From Bacteroidota bacterium (GTDB taxonomy: Bacteria; Bacteroidota; Bacteroidia; Bacteroidales; Paludibacteraceae), in contig JAKIYP010000001.1 in NCBI GenBank assembly GCA_022708505.1, forward strand, positions 1 to 64,000: a stretch of 64,000 nt of DNA. The letters run 5' to 3'. Each line of letters opens with the position of its first letter. Position 1 is the stretch's first letter. Under the pieces are notes generated by a model. It had not been told where the DNA came from, made no database searches, and saw only the letters and a list, made by a program, of their open reading frames with translations. Shown in pieces: positions 8,701 through 17,942 of this stretch. Made by a program: the position numbers and the translations under genes.

Positions 8701-10023
8701 TCAACTATTTTTCCAGTATTTCTCAACCAGCTCTTGCTTGATATTAACTTCCGTTTTTGTAAAGTGCTGACCGAATAACTCCCAAGCTACATCAAGCATT
8801 TGGTTGGTATCGATATTGACATCAATCGCAAGTAATTTATCAGCATAATCTTTAGCAAACGACAATGCACGTTCATCGTAATCAGTCAAATCGAAACCAT
8901 TCTCCAGTTTTGTTTTCGCATTGGCGGCATCAGCATACAAGCGCACGGCTGCATTCATTACCTGCGGATGGTCATCGCGGGTTTTCTTACCTATTACCAA
9001 TTGTTTCAACCGCGATAAAGAACGGAATGGGTCGACAACAACTTTACCCACATCCGAGTCACGACGCAGGAAGAGCTGACCCTCGGTGATATAACCGGTA
9101 TTGTCCGGAATCGCATGGGTGATATCGCCACCCGAAAGCGTAGTCACCGCGATGATGGTAATTGAACCACCTTCAGGGAACTGCACCGCTTTCTCATATA
9201 TTTTGGCCAGGTCGGAATAAAGCGACCCGGGCATGGAATCTTTCGAAGGAATCTGGTCCATACGGTTCGACACGATGGCTAATGCATCGGCGTAGGAAGT
9301 CATGTCGGTGAGCAGCACCAATACATTTTCGTTTTTATCAACGGCGAAATACTCGGCAGCCGTAAGCGCCATATCAGGAATCAACAGACGTTCAACCGGC
9401 GGATTCTCAGTGGTATTCACAAAGCTCACGATACGATCCAGTACCCCGGCATTGTTAAACACATTTTTGAAATACAGGTAATCATCATTTGTTAAACCCA
9501 TCCCACCCAGGATGATTTTATCCGCTTTCGCCCGCAGGGCTACACTGGCCATTACCTGATTAAATGGTTGATCAGGGTCGGCAAAAAACGGAATTTTTTG
9601 CCCGGACACCAGGGTGTTGTTCAGGTCGATACCCGCAATACCCGTAGCGATTAACTGTGAAGGTTGTTTACGACGTACCGGATTCACTGAGGGGCCGCCA
9701 ATTTCACGTTCTTCACCTTCCACCTCCGGGCCGCCATCAATAGGATCTCCAAAGGAGTTAAAAAAACGTCCCGCAAGTTGATCACTGACCTTCAGAGTCG
9801 GTGACTTACCCAGAAATATTACTTCGGCATTGGTAGGAATACCTTCCGTACCGCCAAATACCTGCAAGGTAACTTCATCGTTGAAGATTTTCACCACCTG
9901 AGCCAGCTTGCCGTTCACCGTCGCCAGTTCTTCATTACCCACCCCGGTAGCATGCAAAGAGCAGGTTGCCTTGGTAATCTGGGTAATCTTCGTATATATT
10001 TTTTGAAAAGCTTTCGTTGCCAT
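8701..10023 (-). CDS. ntpB: V-type ATP synthase subunit B (non-catalytic head subunit)
   Basis: 440 aa, full length for the bacterial B subunit. It lacks a Walker A motif, as expected for the regulatory subunit (the equivalent stretch reads GQKIPFFADPDQPFNQ). Typical segments are LLTDMTSYADALAIVSNRMDQIPSKDSMPGSLYSDLA and GGDITHAIPDNTGYITEGQ (quoted in part). It is 22 bases downstream of ntpA. The alternating A and B subunits form the ATP-hydrolysing or ATP-synthesising head in the cytoplasm. Confidence 0.96.
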   Translation of the reverse strand: MATKAFQKIYTKITQITKATCSLHATGVGNEELATVNGKLAQVVKIFNDEVTLQVFGGTEGIPTNAEVIFLGKSPTLKVSDQLAGRFFNSFGDPIDGGPEVEGEEREIGGPSVNPVRRKQPSQLIATGIAGIDLNNTLVSGQKIPFFADPDQPFNQVMASVALRAKADKIILGGMGLTNDDYLYFKNVFNNAGVLDRIVSFVNTTENPPVERLLIPDMALTAAEYFAVDKNENVLVLLTDMTSYADALAIVSNRMDQIPSKDSMPGSLYSDLAKIYEKAVQFPEGGSITIIAVTTLSGGDITHAIPDNTGYITEGQLFLRRDSDVGKVVVDPFRSLSRLKQLVIGKKTRDDHPQVMNAAVRLYADAANAKTKLENGFDLTDYDERALSFAKDYADKLLAIDVNIDTNQMLDVAWELFGQHFTKTEVNIKQELVEKYWKNS

Positions 10024-10045
10024 AATTACTATATCTTTATTCCGC

Positions 10046-11800
10046 TTATTTAATTCTTTCAGCCAGGATGGTTTTTAATTCACTTTCATACTTTGCAAAT
10101 TGCTCCGACTTATAAGGCGAATAGTTCATTTGCTTGCAAACGTTGATTACCCGTTTGAAGTAATCCATTACCTCCATGAATCCGCTGAACTCGAATTTGG
10201 AGTTGCAAATATCCATCACTAAATTGAGCATGTACTCCTGACGTTCGAGCGGACAAACCGAGTCAATTTTATCAAAAGCATCCTGCTGAAGGATTACAAA
10301 GTCGATTACTTCCGATTTCCAGAAAGTAATATGATAGTCAACAGGAACACCATCGTCACCAAGAATATTGATCTGCTCCTGCACTTCCTTACCGCGTTGC
10401 AGGATGGTTTTCATATCATTCACCTGAGCTGTCCATACCGGCGAGATAACGCCCGAAATATATTCTTCAAACTCGGGATATTCAATATACTTGGAATAGC
10501 TGTCAATCGGGTTTACAGCAGGGTAGCGTTTGCGGTCGGCACGAGATTGTTCGAGCGCGTAGAAACAACGTGCAGCCTTTTTGGTACTTTCCGTCACCGG
10601 CTCTTTCAGGTTACCACCGGCAGGTGATACCGTACCGATAAAGGTAATAGAGCCCGTTTGACCATTTTTGAGGTAAACATAACCCGCACGTGAATAGAAG
10701 TTCGCGATAATGGCAGATAAGTCCATCGGGAAAGCATCCTGTCCCGGTAATTCCTCCATACGGTTCGACATTTCACGCAAGGCCTGTGCCCAGCGGGAAG
10801 TCGAGTCGGCCATCATCAGCACACGCAATCCCATGGCGCGATAATATTCCGAAATCGTCATGGCCGTATAAACCGATGCTTCACGGGAAGCTACCGGCAT
10901 ATTCGACGTGTTGGCGATGATAATTGTACGTTCCATCAACTTCCGGCCTGTATGCGGATCTTCCAGTTCGGGGAATTCAACAAAGATCTCCACCACCTCG
11001 TTGGCACGTTCGCCACAGGCAGCAATAATCACGATATCAGCTTCGGCCTGTTTCGAAATTGCATGCTGGAGCACGGTCTTGCCAGTACCGAATGGACCAG
11101 GGATAAAGCCCGTTCCACCTTCCACAATCGGGTTAGCCGTATCAATGATGCGTACGCCTGTTTCAAGCAGTTTAAATGGTCTTGGTTTTTCTGTATGAAC
11201 GGTGATAGGTTTCTTCACCGGCCATTTCTGAATCATGTTGAGTTCAATATCCTTTCCGTCGGCATCTGTAATTACCGCGATATTATCCATGATGGTATAT
11301 TCTCCGGCCGGAACAACACTTTTCACAGTGTAAGAACCTTCGAAAGCGAAAGGTACCATGATTTTGTGTGGTTGAAAATTCTCATCCACCTCACCGAGCC
11401 AGGAACCGGCTTCCACCACATCACCGGGCGATGCCAACGGTGTGAATTTCCATTTAGCTTCCTTATCAAGCGGGAAGTTATATTCACCGCGTTGCAGGAA
11501 CACACCTGTTAATTTATCAAGGTCGTTTTGCAGTCCGTCGTAGTTTCTCGACAACAGACCCGGACCCAGTGTCACTTCGAGCATGTGACCGGCAAATTCC
11601 ACTTCATTTCCGACCTGTAATCCGCGTGTACTTTCAAAAACCTGGACAAAAGCCCTGTTGCCGTTGACTTTCAACACCTCGGCCATGAGCTTGGTTTTTC
11701 CCAGCGCGATGTATGCAATCTCGTTCTGGGCAACCGGACCATCCACCTCAACGGTAACTAAGTTGGAAATGATTCCTTTTACGATTCCTTTTGTTGACAT
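10046..11800 (-). CDS. ntpA: V-type ATP synthase subunit A (catalytic)
   Basis: 584 aa, the catalytic head subunit. The Walker A motif GPFGTGKT is at residues 235-242 and CGERANEVVE follows in the catalytic Glu region. MMADSTSRWAQALREMSNR and the SPAGGNLKEPVTE motif are intact. The characteristic V/A-type insertion before the nucleotide-binding domain (about 110-190) is present, which separates it from F-type beta. It lies between the DUF2764 gene (19 bases upstream) and ntpB. Confidence 0.97.
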   Translation of the reverse strand: MSTKGIVKGIISNLVTVEVDGPVAQNEIAYIALGKTKLMAEVLKVNGNRAFVQVFESTRGLQVGNEVEFAGHMLEVTLGPGLLSRNYDGLQNDLDKLTGVFLQRGEYNFPLDKEAKWKFTPLASPGDVVEAGSWLGEVDENFQPHKIMVPFAFEGSYTVKSVVPAGEYTIMDNIAVITDADGKDIELNMIQKWPVKKPITVHTEKPRPFKLLETGVRIIDTANPIVEGGTGFIPGPFGTGKTVLQHAISKQAEADIVIIAACGERANEVVEIFVEFPELEDPHTGRKLMERTIIIANTSNMPVASREASVYTAMTISEYYRAMGLRVLMMADSTSRWAQALREMSNRMEELPGQDAFPMDLSAIIANFYSRAGYVYLKNGQTGSITFIGTVSPAGGNLKEPVTESTKKAARCFYALEQSRADRKRYPAVNPIDSYSKYIEYPEFEEYISGVISPVWTAQVNDMKTILQRGKEVQEQINILGDDGVPVDYHITFWKSEVIDFVILQQDAFDKIDSVCPLERQEYMLNLVMDICNSKFEFSGFMEVMDYFKRVINVCKQMNYSPYKSEQFAKYESELKTILAERIK

Positions 11801-11819
11801 TATTTATAGGTATAATTAT

Positions 11820-12650
11820 TTAAGCATTTATTTTGATTCCTTGTTTCATGGAAGCGAGTAAATTTCTGAATATTTCCGAACCGGTTTCGAACGAAAGCAT
11901 TTTCCAGCGCTGGAGCATTTCCGCCCTCAACACATAAGCCAATACCCTTTCTATTGTAAAATAATGAAAAAAGGTATGTTCTTCCAGCCAGTTCCATTTC
12001 AGGGCATCAATTTTCTTTTCACGCTCCAATAAATCGGTCTCTTCTGCCAGTTTAATTACCTCCTCGGTATATTCAAAAAGTCCCCCGACACCATAATCGC
12101 GGGCATGACTGGTTCTGAGAATCCTGGCTGCTTCATGCTGACCCACAATTAGCTTTTCCGGGTTAATTTTATGTTTCCGGCAAAAAACAGCAGTCAGCAA
12201 ATTATTTAAATTAAGATTAAATTCAAACCAGGACGAAACGAATTTATTGGAAGATTGCATGGCGTAATCGTAATACAAACCCGCCAGAAAATCATCCGGT
12301 GACATGCCTTTCAGGAAATCTTCATCTTCCTGGGCAGATCTGAAGTAACTTATATAATAAGGTAACAATCGTTTATCTTTGGGATGATCCTCCTCTTGCA
12401 TTAACCTGACCAGCTCTTCCCAATCCTGTGTATTTAGTACGCCGAAAGTTCCGGGTTTAACTTCTTTTTCACGGAGGAAAGTCAAAAAGTTCGCATTATC
12501 ATACCGGGCATAAAGCAAACGAAGCAGTGCAGCATCTTCCTCCGAAAGTTGCGGACTTATTTCATCCAGCAATTCCGCAGGCGACAAAAAACCTTTTATA
12601 TCATCTTTTTGAATGTCAGGCAGTCCGGCTACGAGGCAATAATAATTCAT
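11820..12650 (-). CDS. DUF2764 family protein, V-ATPase operon component
   Basis: 276 aa, soluble, acidic, mostly helical. The start MNYYCLVAGLPDI is characteristic of DUF2764 proteins, which I know only from V-ATPase operons of Bacteroidetes and related groups. It occupies the operon slot between subunits E and A, where subunit C lies in other bacterial V-ATPases, and no recognisable C gene is present. A role as the collar or stator-connecting subunit (a C-subunit counterpart) is inferred from position and helical content. Experimental function is not known to me. Confidence 0.8.
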   Translation of the reverse strand: MNYYCLVAGLPDIQKDDIKGFLSPAELLDEISPQLSEEDAALLRLLYARYDNANFLTFLREKEVKPGTFGVLNTQDWEELVRLMQEEDHPKDKRLLPYYISYFRSAQEDEDFLKGMSPDDFLAGLYYDYAMQSSNKFVSSWFEFNLNLNNLLTAVFCRKHKINPEKLIVGQHEAARILRTSHARDYGVGGLFEYTEEVIKLAEETDLLEREKKIDALKWNWLEEHTFFHYFTIERVLAYVLRAEMLQRWKMLSFETGSEIFRNLLASMKQGIKINA

Positions 12651-12673
12651 TTGTTGATTGAAAATCTTTTACA

Positions 12674-13264
12674 TTAAAACAACATTTCGACTAATTTCGG
12701 TCTGAGAAACTCTTTAAAATAAGCTACAAACTCATCCTCACCGAAGTTGATTTTATATCCGCCATCAGCAGGAATAAGGGTAAAATCTGTCTTGATGTTG
12801 TTTACTTCTGTAATTTTCACCCCTTTGTTTAACAAATCCTTTGCATTTGATTTGAAATAAGCAGTAAGGGCTTCAGCTTGTTTTGTTTCGATATTGACAG
12901 CCTGATTTTTCGCCAGCTCTTCAACCAGTACCAAAATCATTTTCTGCATGAATTCCTTGTCGGTTGTAGCTGCTTTAACCGATGCAGTTACAATTTCACC
13001 ACATACGATATTGGCTACTTCCGATTTAAGCGCATTCACGGCTTGTTGGGCAAAAAGTTTCAATTCGGCACGCGTATTTTTCATCAGCTCATTGGCTTTT
13101 TCTTCGGTCGACTGATAAAGCTTATCCGCCTCAGATCTTGCCTTCGAAACAATCTCAGCAGCCTCTGCCTCAGCCTTCGACACAATCTCAGCAGCTTCCG
13201 CCTTTCCCTTTTCAACACCTTCCAGATAGATCTTGTCGGTTAAATCCTGCAATTTTGTATTCAT
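12674..13264 (-). CDS. ntpE: V-type ATP synthase subunit E (peripheral stalk)
   Basis: 196 aa from the ATG at 13264. The frame extends upstream to 13333, but the promoter -7 box at 13290-13297 would then lie inside the coding region, so the shorter start is chosen. The N-terminal half is a long Ala/Glu/Lys-rich helix with an internal repeat (AEAAEIVSKAEAEAAEIVSK), typical of stalk coiled coils. The C-terminal half is a mixed globular domain that would bind the head. First gene of the operon. Confidence 0.88.
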   Translation of the reverse strand: MNTKLQDLTDKIYLEGVEKGKAEAAEIVSKAEAEAAEIVSKARSEADKLYQSTEEKANELMKNTRAELKLFAQQAVNALKSEVANIVCGEIVTASVKAATTDKEFMQKMILVLVEELAKNQAVNIETKQAEALTAYFKSNAKDLLNKGVKITEVNNIKTDFTLIPADGGYKINFGEDEFVAYFKEFLRPKLVEMLF

Positions 13265-13289
13265 ATCTTTGTTTTTATTTTTGGAGTTA

Positions 13290-13297
13290 CAAAAGTA
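13290..13297 (-). promoter_or_regulatory. -7 box (TACTTTTG) of the V-ATPase operon
   Basis: Minus-strand TACTTTTG, fitting TAnnTTTG, 26 bases before the ntpE start. It decides the ntpE start codon. The -33 element is not clear. Confidence 0.55.
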
Positions 13298-13478
13298 ACT
13301 GTTTAATTTCTCAGAATAAAATATTTCCGACAAAAAAAAGGAAAAAAGAAATTAATTTTAAGAAAAAACCTATACTTTTGACCTTTGTTTTTGAAGTTTA
13401 AAAATGTTTTAACATCTTTGCATAATTTTTTGTTTATAAAATCTCTAAATCAGCATTACAAAACTAAATTTCATAATC

Positions 13479-13526
13479 ATGAAAACTAAACTTTCAATCT
13501 TATTGTTTTTTGCTGCTTGCAGCTAA
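13479..13526 (+). other. Severed signal peptide of the following beta-barrel gene (ends in in-frame TAA)
   Basis: ATG at 13479 opens MKTKLSILLFFAACS, a typical signal-peptide start. TAA at 13524-13526 then stops it, and the next codon is ATG (13527) in the same frame. Read through, the sequence would continue MAFSQNYDN with a plausible cleavage site after AFSQ. This is a nonsense codon inside the signal peptide, not a separate gene. Confidence 0.8.
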
Positions 13527-14054
13527 ATGGCTTTCTCACAGAACTATGACAATTCAGACTCGGATAAGTTTTATTTGAAATTCGGACCCAAATTCGGATT
13601 AAATCTGAATGCAGATCTCAACAACATGCCCAATATGAATCAATTAGCCGCACAGGGAAATTATCAACTTGGCGGATTCCTGCAAATGGGCAGAAAGTTG
13701 TACCTGCAACCTGAGTTCCATTATGCAGTTCAAAAAAGCCAGGGCGACAACGAGGAAGTAATTACGGATGAATTTTACAAGATTCCGGTACATATCGGTT
13801 TAAAATTCTTTGACATCGGTTTGTTAAGTTTGCATATTTCCGGAGGAGCCATGTATACGCACAACACCAAGGAGAACTTCTCCTTTAGCGTCGACAAGCT
13901 GGAATATCAACTTGGCGCCGGCGTAGATATTTTTGATTTCATCACTACCGACATCCGCTATACCCTGAGAAAAGGAAGAACGCTTGCCGAACAGATTTCT
14001 GATTTTCAGGAAAACGGGGGTATTATCAACCTCACGGTGGGTTTGAAGCTATAA
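13527..14054 (+). CDS. Outer-membrane beta-barrel protein, body intact, signal peptide interrupted
   Basis: 175 aa starting directly after a TAA codon that splits the signal peptide (13479-13526). The body looks like a small porin/OmpW-like barrel: alternating hydrophobic beta strands, KFGPKFGLNLNADL near the start, and IINLTVGLKL with aromatic/aliphatic alternation at the end. Without the signal peptide the product could not reach the outer membrane, so the gene is probably newly inactive unless TAA is a sequencing error, is read through, or reinitiation on TAAATG is followed by another export route. A strong terminator follows. Confidence 0.75.
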   Translation: MAFSQNYDNSDSDKFYLKFGPKFGLNLNADLNNMPNMNQLAAQGNYQLGGFLQMGRKLYLQPEFHYAVQKSQGDNEEVITDEFYKIPVHIGLKFFDIGLLSLHISGGAMYTHNTKENFSFSVDKLEYQLGAGVDIFDFITTDIRYTLRKGRTLAEQISDFQENGGIINLTVGLKL

Positions 14055-14068
14055 TTTATTCTAAACAT

Positions 14069-14096
14069 AAAAATCCCGCTCATTGGCGGGATTTTT
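14069..14096. terminator. Bidirectional rho-independent terminator
   Basis: Perfect 11-bp stem (AAAAATCCCGC at 14069-14079 and its complement at 14086-14096) with loop TCATTG. The stem ends in A-run and T-run, so it can stop both the beta-barrel gene (plus) and the converging tRNA-Lys transcript (minus). Confidence 0.9.
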
Positions 14097-14101
14097 AACA
14101 G

Positions 14102-14174
14102 TGATTCAGCTGGGGCTCGAACCCAGGACCCCATCCTTAAAAGGGATGTGCTCTACCTGCTGAGCTACTGAATC
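14102..14174 (-). tRNA. tRNA-Lys (anticodon TTT), copy 2
   Basis: 73-base cloverleaf on the minus strand. The acceptor stem GATTCAG/CTGAATC, D arm GCTCAGCAGGTAGAGC, anticodon loop CTTTTAA with anticodon TTT, and T arm with TTCGAGC are all paired. CCA is not encoded. It is identical to the copy at 14204-14276, 29 bases away. Confidence 0.96.
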
Positions 14175-14203
14175 AACAAAGTATATTCGCCTGAAAATCA
14201 AAG

Positions 14204-14276
14204 TGATTCAGCTGGGGCTCGAACCCAGGACCCCATCCTTAAAAGGGATGTGCTCTACCTGCTGAGCTACTGAATC
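14204..14276 (-). tRNA. tRNA-Lys (anticodon TTT), copy 1
   Basis: Identical 73-base tRNA-Lys, first in the two-gene transcript, 20 bases downstream of a perfect promoter. CCA is not encoded. The two copies form a tandem duplication with a different spacer sequence. Confidence 0.96.
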
Positions 14277-14295
14277 GATTTTTCAAAAGCGAGCG

Positions 14296-14326
14296 CAAAG
14301 GTATTGTATTTTTTTTAACTGACAAA
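14296..14326 (-). promoter_or_regulatory. Perfect Bacteroidetes promoter for the tRNA-Lys pair
   Basis: On the minus strand TTTG (14323-14326), exactly 19 bases, then TACCTTTG (14296-14303). This is the full TTTG-N19-TAnnTTTG consensus and fits the high expression of tRNA genes. Confidence 0.85.
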
Positions 14327-14368
14327 ATAAATTTCTATTTTTTATGTCAATCAATCTGGTATTTTCTC

Positions 14369-14376
14369 TATCTTTG
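14369..14376 (+). promoter_or_regulatory. -7 box (TATCTTTG) for the CorC/GldE-type gene
   Basis: TATCTTTG on the plus strand, 25 bases before the TTG start at 14402. It leaves a very short leader, which supports the TTG start. It is divergent from the tRNA-Lys promoter. Confidence 0.55.
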
Positions 14377-14401
14377 CACTGTTAAATTCCAATTAAAGCA
14401 C

Positions 14402-15655
14402 TTGGGCACATTCTCATACATTATCATCACCCTCGTCCTCTCTGCATTTTTTTCAGGGATGGAAATTGCATTCGTATCGTCAAACAAACTGCGGTTTGAG
14501 TTGGAAAAGAAACAACGCAACCTGACTTCCGCCATCCTCAGCATATTCTACAATCATCCACAACAATTCATTTCGGCCATGCTGGTCGGGAATAACATAG
14601 TGCTTGTTGTCTATGGGCTGATCATGGCCGATTTCCTGAGCCCGCTGTTTAACTTCACGCAGAATCAGTTTTTCATCACCTTTTTACAAACCATAATCGC
14701 AACAATCATTGTACTGATAACAGGCGAATTTTTACCTAAAACATTCTTCAGAACGAATCCCAATCTTTGGGTACGTGTATTTTCATTACCTCTTTTTTTA
14801 TTTTATATCCTGCTGTATCCTGTTGCCTTCTTCACCAGTTGGCTATCCAGAGTCATCCTTTCTCTTTTCAATCCAGGAAAAAAGGAGAATAACGACGGAA
14901 CCTTATTCTCGCGCATTGATCTCAGCTATCTGATTCAGGAAAGTTTTGACAGGAATAATCAACAGGAAGAAATAGACAGTGAAGTAAAATTTTTTCAAAA
15001 TGCGCTCGATTTTTCCAAAATCAAACTGCGCGATTGTTCTGTACCCAGGACTGAAATTATTGCCCTCGATTATGGAACAAGTCTGGAAACCTTAAAGCAA
15101 ACTTTCATCGAAACGGGCTTTTCCAAAATCCCTATTTACAAAGAAAGCATTGACAATATCATCGGATATATCCACGCCTCGGAAATGTTTGAGCACCCGA
15201 ACCAATGGAAACAATACATTAAACAAATTCCAATCGTACCGGAAAACATGACTGCTCATAAACTCATGAAGCTGTTCATGCAACAAAAGAAAAGCATGGC
15301 TGTTGTAGTCGACGAACACGGGGGCACCAACGGTATCGTTACACTCGAAGATATTATTGAAGAAATATTCGGTGAAATAGAGGACGAACATGATAACCGG
15401 GAATACATCGCTAAACAGTTGAGCGAAAAGGAATACCTGCTGTCCGGACGTATGGAAGTGCAACAGGCCAATGAAAAATTCGGACTTAACATTCCTGAAT
15501 CCGATGAATATGAAACCATTGCGGGTTTCATTCTGCATAATCACCAGCATTTTCCGAAACTGAATGAAATTATTCGCATCGGCAACATGAATATCAGGTG
15601 CATCAAAGTAACCAACAACAGAATTGAATTAATCAGATTATTTTTGGGTGGATAA
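14402..15655 (+). CDS. Hemolysin-family membrane protein (CNNM + CBS + CorC domains)
   Basis: 417 aa starting at TTG. The first membrane helix would be lost from the next ATG (14459), so TTG is preferred. Residues 1-185 form a CNNM/DUF21 domain with three to four helices (FFSGMEIAFVSSNKLR near the start, GEFLPKTFFR later). Two CBS domains follow (about 205-325, with VPRTEIIALD and VVDEHGGTNGIVTLEDIIEEIFGEI, quoted in part), then a C-terminal CorC/HlyC domain. Relatives include magnesium or cobalt efflux proteins and gliding protein GldE. The true substrate cannot be told from sequence. Confidence 0.88.
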   Translation: MGTFSYIIITLVLSAFFSGMEIAFVSSNKLRFELEKKQRNLTSAILSIFYNHPQQFISAMLVGNNIVLVVYGLIMADFLSPLFNFTQNQFFITFLQTIIATIIVLITGEFLPKTFFRTNPNLWVRVFSLPLFLFYILLYPVAFFTSWLSRVILSLFNPGKKENNDGTLFSRIDLSYLIQESFDRNNQQEEIDSEVKFFQNALDFSKIKLRDCSVPRTEIIALDYGTSLETLKQTFIETGFSKIPIYKESIDNIIGYIHASEMFEHPNQWKQYIKQIPIVPENMTAHKLMKLFMQQKKSMAVVVDEHGGTNGIVTLEDIIEEIFGEIEDEHDNREYIAKQLSEKEYLLSGRMEVQQANEKFGLNIPESDEYETIAGFILHNHQHFPKLNEIIRIGNMNIRCIKVTNNRIELIRLFLGG

Positions 15656-15729
15656 AATTAATTTCGTATATTCGTGCCCTCAAAAAAACAGGTAAAAATT
15701 GACTTAAAAATACATTTCAAGTTTAAAAA

Positions 15730-17844
15730 ATGGCAACATTAGAAAAAATCAGAAGTAAAGGTGTTTTACTTATCGTTGTAATCGGGGTCGCACTCCTGTC
15801 TTTCATTATTGGTGACTTCCTGACCCAGGGGTCTACTTTCTTCAGTAAAGCCAGGGAAACTGTTGCGGAAATCAACGGAGAGAAAATAAACATAGCTGAT
15901 TATCAGGACTTACTGGATCAAATTACGGTATTCCAAAAATACGAAACCGGTCAGCAGGATATCGACGAACAAACCATGCAGCAAATCAGAGCATTTGTAT
16001 GGGACCAGTTGGTACGTGAAAAACTACTGCTCGAAGAAGCTGAAAAAATGGGACTCACAGTAAGCAAGGAAGAGCTTTCTGATCAACTCATCGGTAATAA
16101 TATTCATCCGATGATTCAACAACGTCGTTTCTTCGCCGACGAGTCAGGCCGTTTCAGCAGGGCTATGTTATTACAGTTTTTAAATTTCAAGGATGATGAG
16201 CCTACTGACTATCAAATGCAGGAAGTCCTGAATGACTACAAGAAACTCTGGATTTTCCTTGAAAAAACTGTGAAATTCTCGATCTTACAGGAAAAATACA
16301 ATGTTTTGGTTTCAAATGCCATTGTAGTGAACAGCCTGCAGGCTAAATCCAATTTTGAGGCAAATGCCAAATCTTATGATGTAAATTACATCATCAAACC
16401 CTATTTTTCTGTTCCGGATGCTGAATTTACGGTAACCGACAAAGAAATCAAAGAGCGTTACAACAACCAAATCAATCGCTATCGTCAGGAACCTAATGCT
16501 TCCATCAGTTACGTAAGCTTTGGCATCCAACCGCAGGAATACGATTTTCAGGAAGCAGAAAAGTTCATTAACAACCTGAAAGACGAGTTCGCCACAACAG
16601 AAGAAGTGGTTGAAGTTGTCAACATGAACTCCGACATACCCTACACAGGACGCAATTACACAGAAAGAACAGTACCTGCTCATTACAAAGATTTTGCATT
16701 CAGCGGCAAGAGAGGAGATGTTGTGGGACCGTTATTCGTAAATAATGCCTACACCATGGCACGCATTGTAGAAACAGGTATTATGCTTGCCGACTCGGTT
16801 AAACTCAGACACATCTTCCTACTGAGTGCAGATGAAGCAAAAGCCGACAGCATCATCAAAGCAATTCGCGGTGGCGCAAATTTCGGACAGCTGGCCATGC
16901 AATATTCTGCCGTTAAACAAACAGCACAAAACAATGGTGAAATAGGCTGGATCATGGACGGAGATCAGGTATTAGACAAGGAAATCCTCCGGGATGCCTT
17001 TGCTAAAAATGTAAACGAGATATTTACATTTAAAAATGCGCAGGGAACCCAGATCATCCAGATTATGGAAAAAACAGCACCCAGAAGAAAAGTTAAACTG
17101 GCCATCCTGGAACGTGGGGTAATCGCAAGTTCTAAAACACAAAGCATCATCTTCAACGAAGCCAAGCGTTTTGCCGCTGAACTGAAAGCTGCTGAGTTTG
17201 ACAGCATTGCCCGCAAACACAATTATATTGTTCGCCAGGCTAACGAAATTTATCAAACAAATGAGAATGTGTTGAGCATCCCGCAATCCCGTCAGATTGT
17301 ACGCTGGGTATTCGACAACTCGAAAGGAACTGTATCAGACGTATTTGAATGCGACAAGGAACTGATTGTAGCGGTTATTACCGATGTTAACAAATCGAAG
17401 TACAGAAGTATCGATAAAGTTGCCAGTCAAATCCGCAGTGAAATCATTCGCGATAAAAAAGCGGAAAAATTCATCGCCGAGTTGAATGAAAAAACGACTA
17501 ACGGAACTACACTGGATGCATTGGCGGGCAGCCTGGGTCTGGAAGTAAAACCGGCCGAGAATGTAAACTTCGGCTCTTATCAATTCGGCATGGAAGGTTT
17601 TGAACCGGCTGTAATTGGAAAAGCCGTATCCCTTGAACCAAATAAAATATCGGCTCCTGTAAAAGGTAATGCCGGTGTATTTGTACTGCAAAATGTAAAT
17701 ATTCGTCAGAGCGATGCCACTTTTAACCCGACAGCAGAAAAACAAAGCCTGGCATCACGTTACAGGTATTCACTACCTAACATTATTCTGATGGATATGC
17801 GTGATAAAGCTGAAATTACCGATAACAGACTGAACTTCTATTAA
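15730..17844 (+). CDS. PpiD/SurA-like peptidylprolyl isomerase, membrane-anchored
   Basis: 704 aa with a short cytoplasmic start, one membrane helix (about residues 13-30) and a large periplasmic part, the PpiD layout. A SurA_N-like helical domain (about 40-240) is followed by a parvulin-type PPIase domain (about 350-450: KLRHIFLLSADEAKAD, GANFGQLAMQYS, GEIGWI) and a second, more divergent parvulin-like region. It probably helps fold newly exported envelope proteins. A variant -7 box TATATTCG is at 15667-15674. It lies 74 bases after the CorC-like gene, a pairing usual in Bacteroidales. Confidence 0.88.
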   Translation: MATLEKIRSKGVLLIVVIGVALLSFIIGDFLTQGSTFFSKARETVAEINGEKINIADYQDLLDQITVFQKYETGQQDIDEQTMQQIRAFVWDQLVREKLLLEEAEKMGLTVSKEELSDQLIGNNIHPMIQQRRFFADESGRFSRAMLLQFLNFKDDEPTDYQMQEVLNDYKKLWIFLEKTVKFSILQEKYNVLVSNAIVVNSLQAKSNFEANAKSYDVNYIIKPYFSVPDAEFTVTDKEIKERYNNQINRYRQEPNASISYVSFGIQPQEYDFQEAEKFINNLKDEFATTEEVVEVVNMNSDIPYTGRNYTERTVPAHYKDFAFSGKRGDVVGPLFVNNAYTMARIVETGIMLADSVKLRHIFLLSADEAKADSIIKAIRGGANFGQLAMQYSAVKQTAQNNGEIGWIMDGDQVLDKEILRDAFAKNVNEIFTFKNAQGTQIIQIMEKTAPRRKVKLAILERGVIASSKTQSIIFNEAKRFAAELKAAEFDSIARKHNYIVRQANEIYQTNENVLSIPQSRQIVRWVFDNSKGTVSDVFECDKELIVAVITDVNKSKYRSIDKVASQIRSEIIRDKKAEKFIAELNEKTTNGTTLDALAGSLGLEVKPAENVNFGSYQFGMEGFEPAVIGKAVSLEPNKISAPVKGNAGVFVLQNVNIRQSDATFNPTAEKQSLASRYRYSLPNIILMDMRDKAEITDNRLNFY

Positions 17845-17866
17845 TACGGTACCTATATTATTGTTA

Positions 17867-17904
17867 ATGACGGGATGAAGACATTTCATTCCGTCATTTT
17901 TTTC
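17867..17904 (+). terminator. Rho-independent terminator after the PpiD-like gene
   Basis: A 12-bp stem with one G-T pair (17867-17878 and 17886-17897), 7-base loop, followed by seven T. Confidence 0.88.
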
Positions 17905-17920
17905 ATTTAATCAGATTGTG

Positions 17921-17928
17921 TATTTTTG
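17921..17928 (+). promoter_or_regulatory. -7 box (TATTTTTG) for rlmN
   Basis: TATTTTTG placed 14 bases before the ATG at 17943 but downstream of the alternative in-frame start at 17916, so it argues for the 17943 start. Confidence 0.55.
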
Positions 17929-17942
17929 GCAAAAATTTCAAC

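Noticed and set aside
10331..11512. Long open frames on the plus strand opposite ntpA
   Set aside because: They lie antisense to strongly conserved ATPase coding sequence, have no recognisable domains, and are shadows of codon use.
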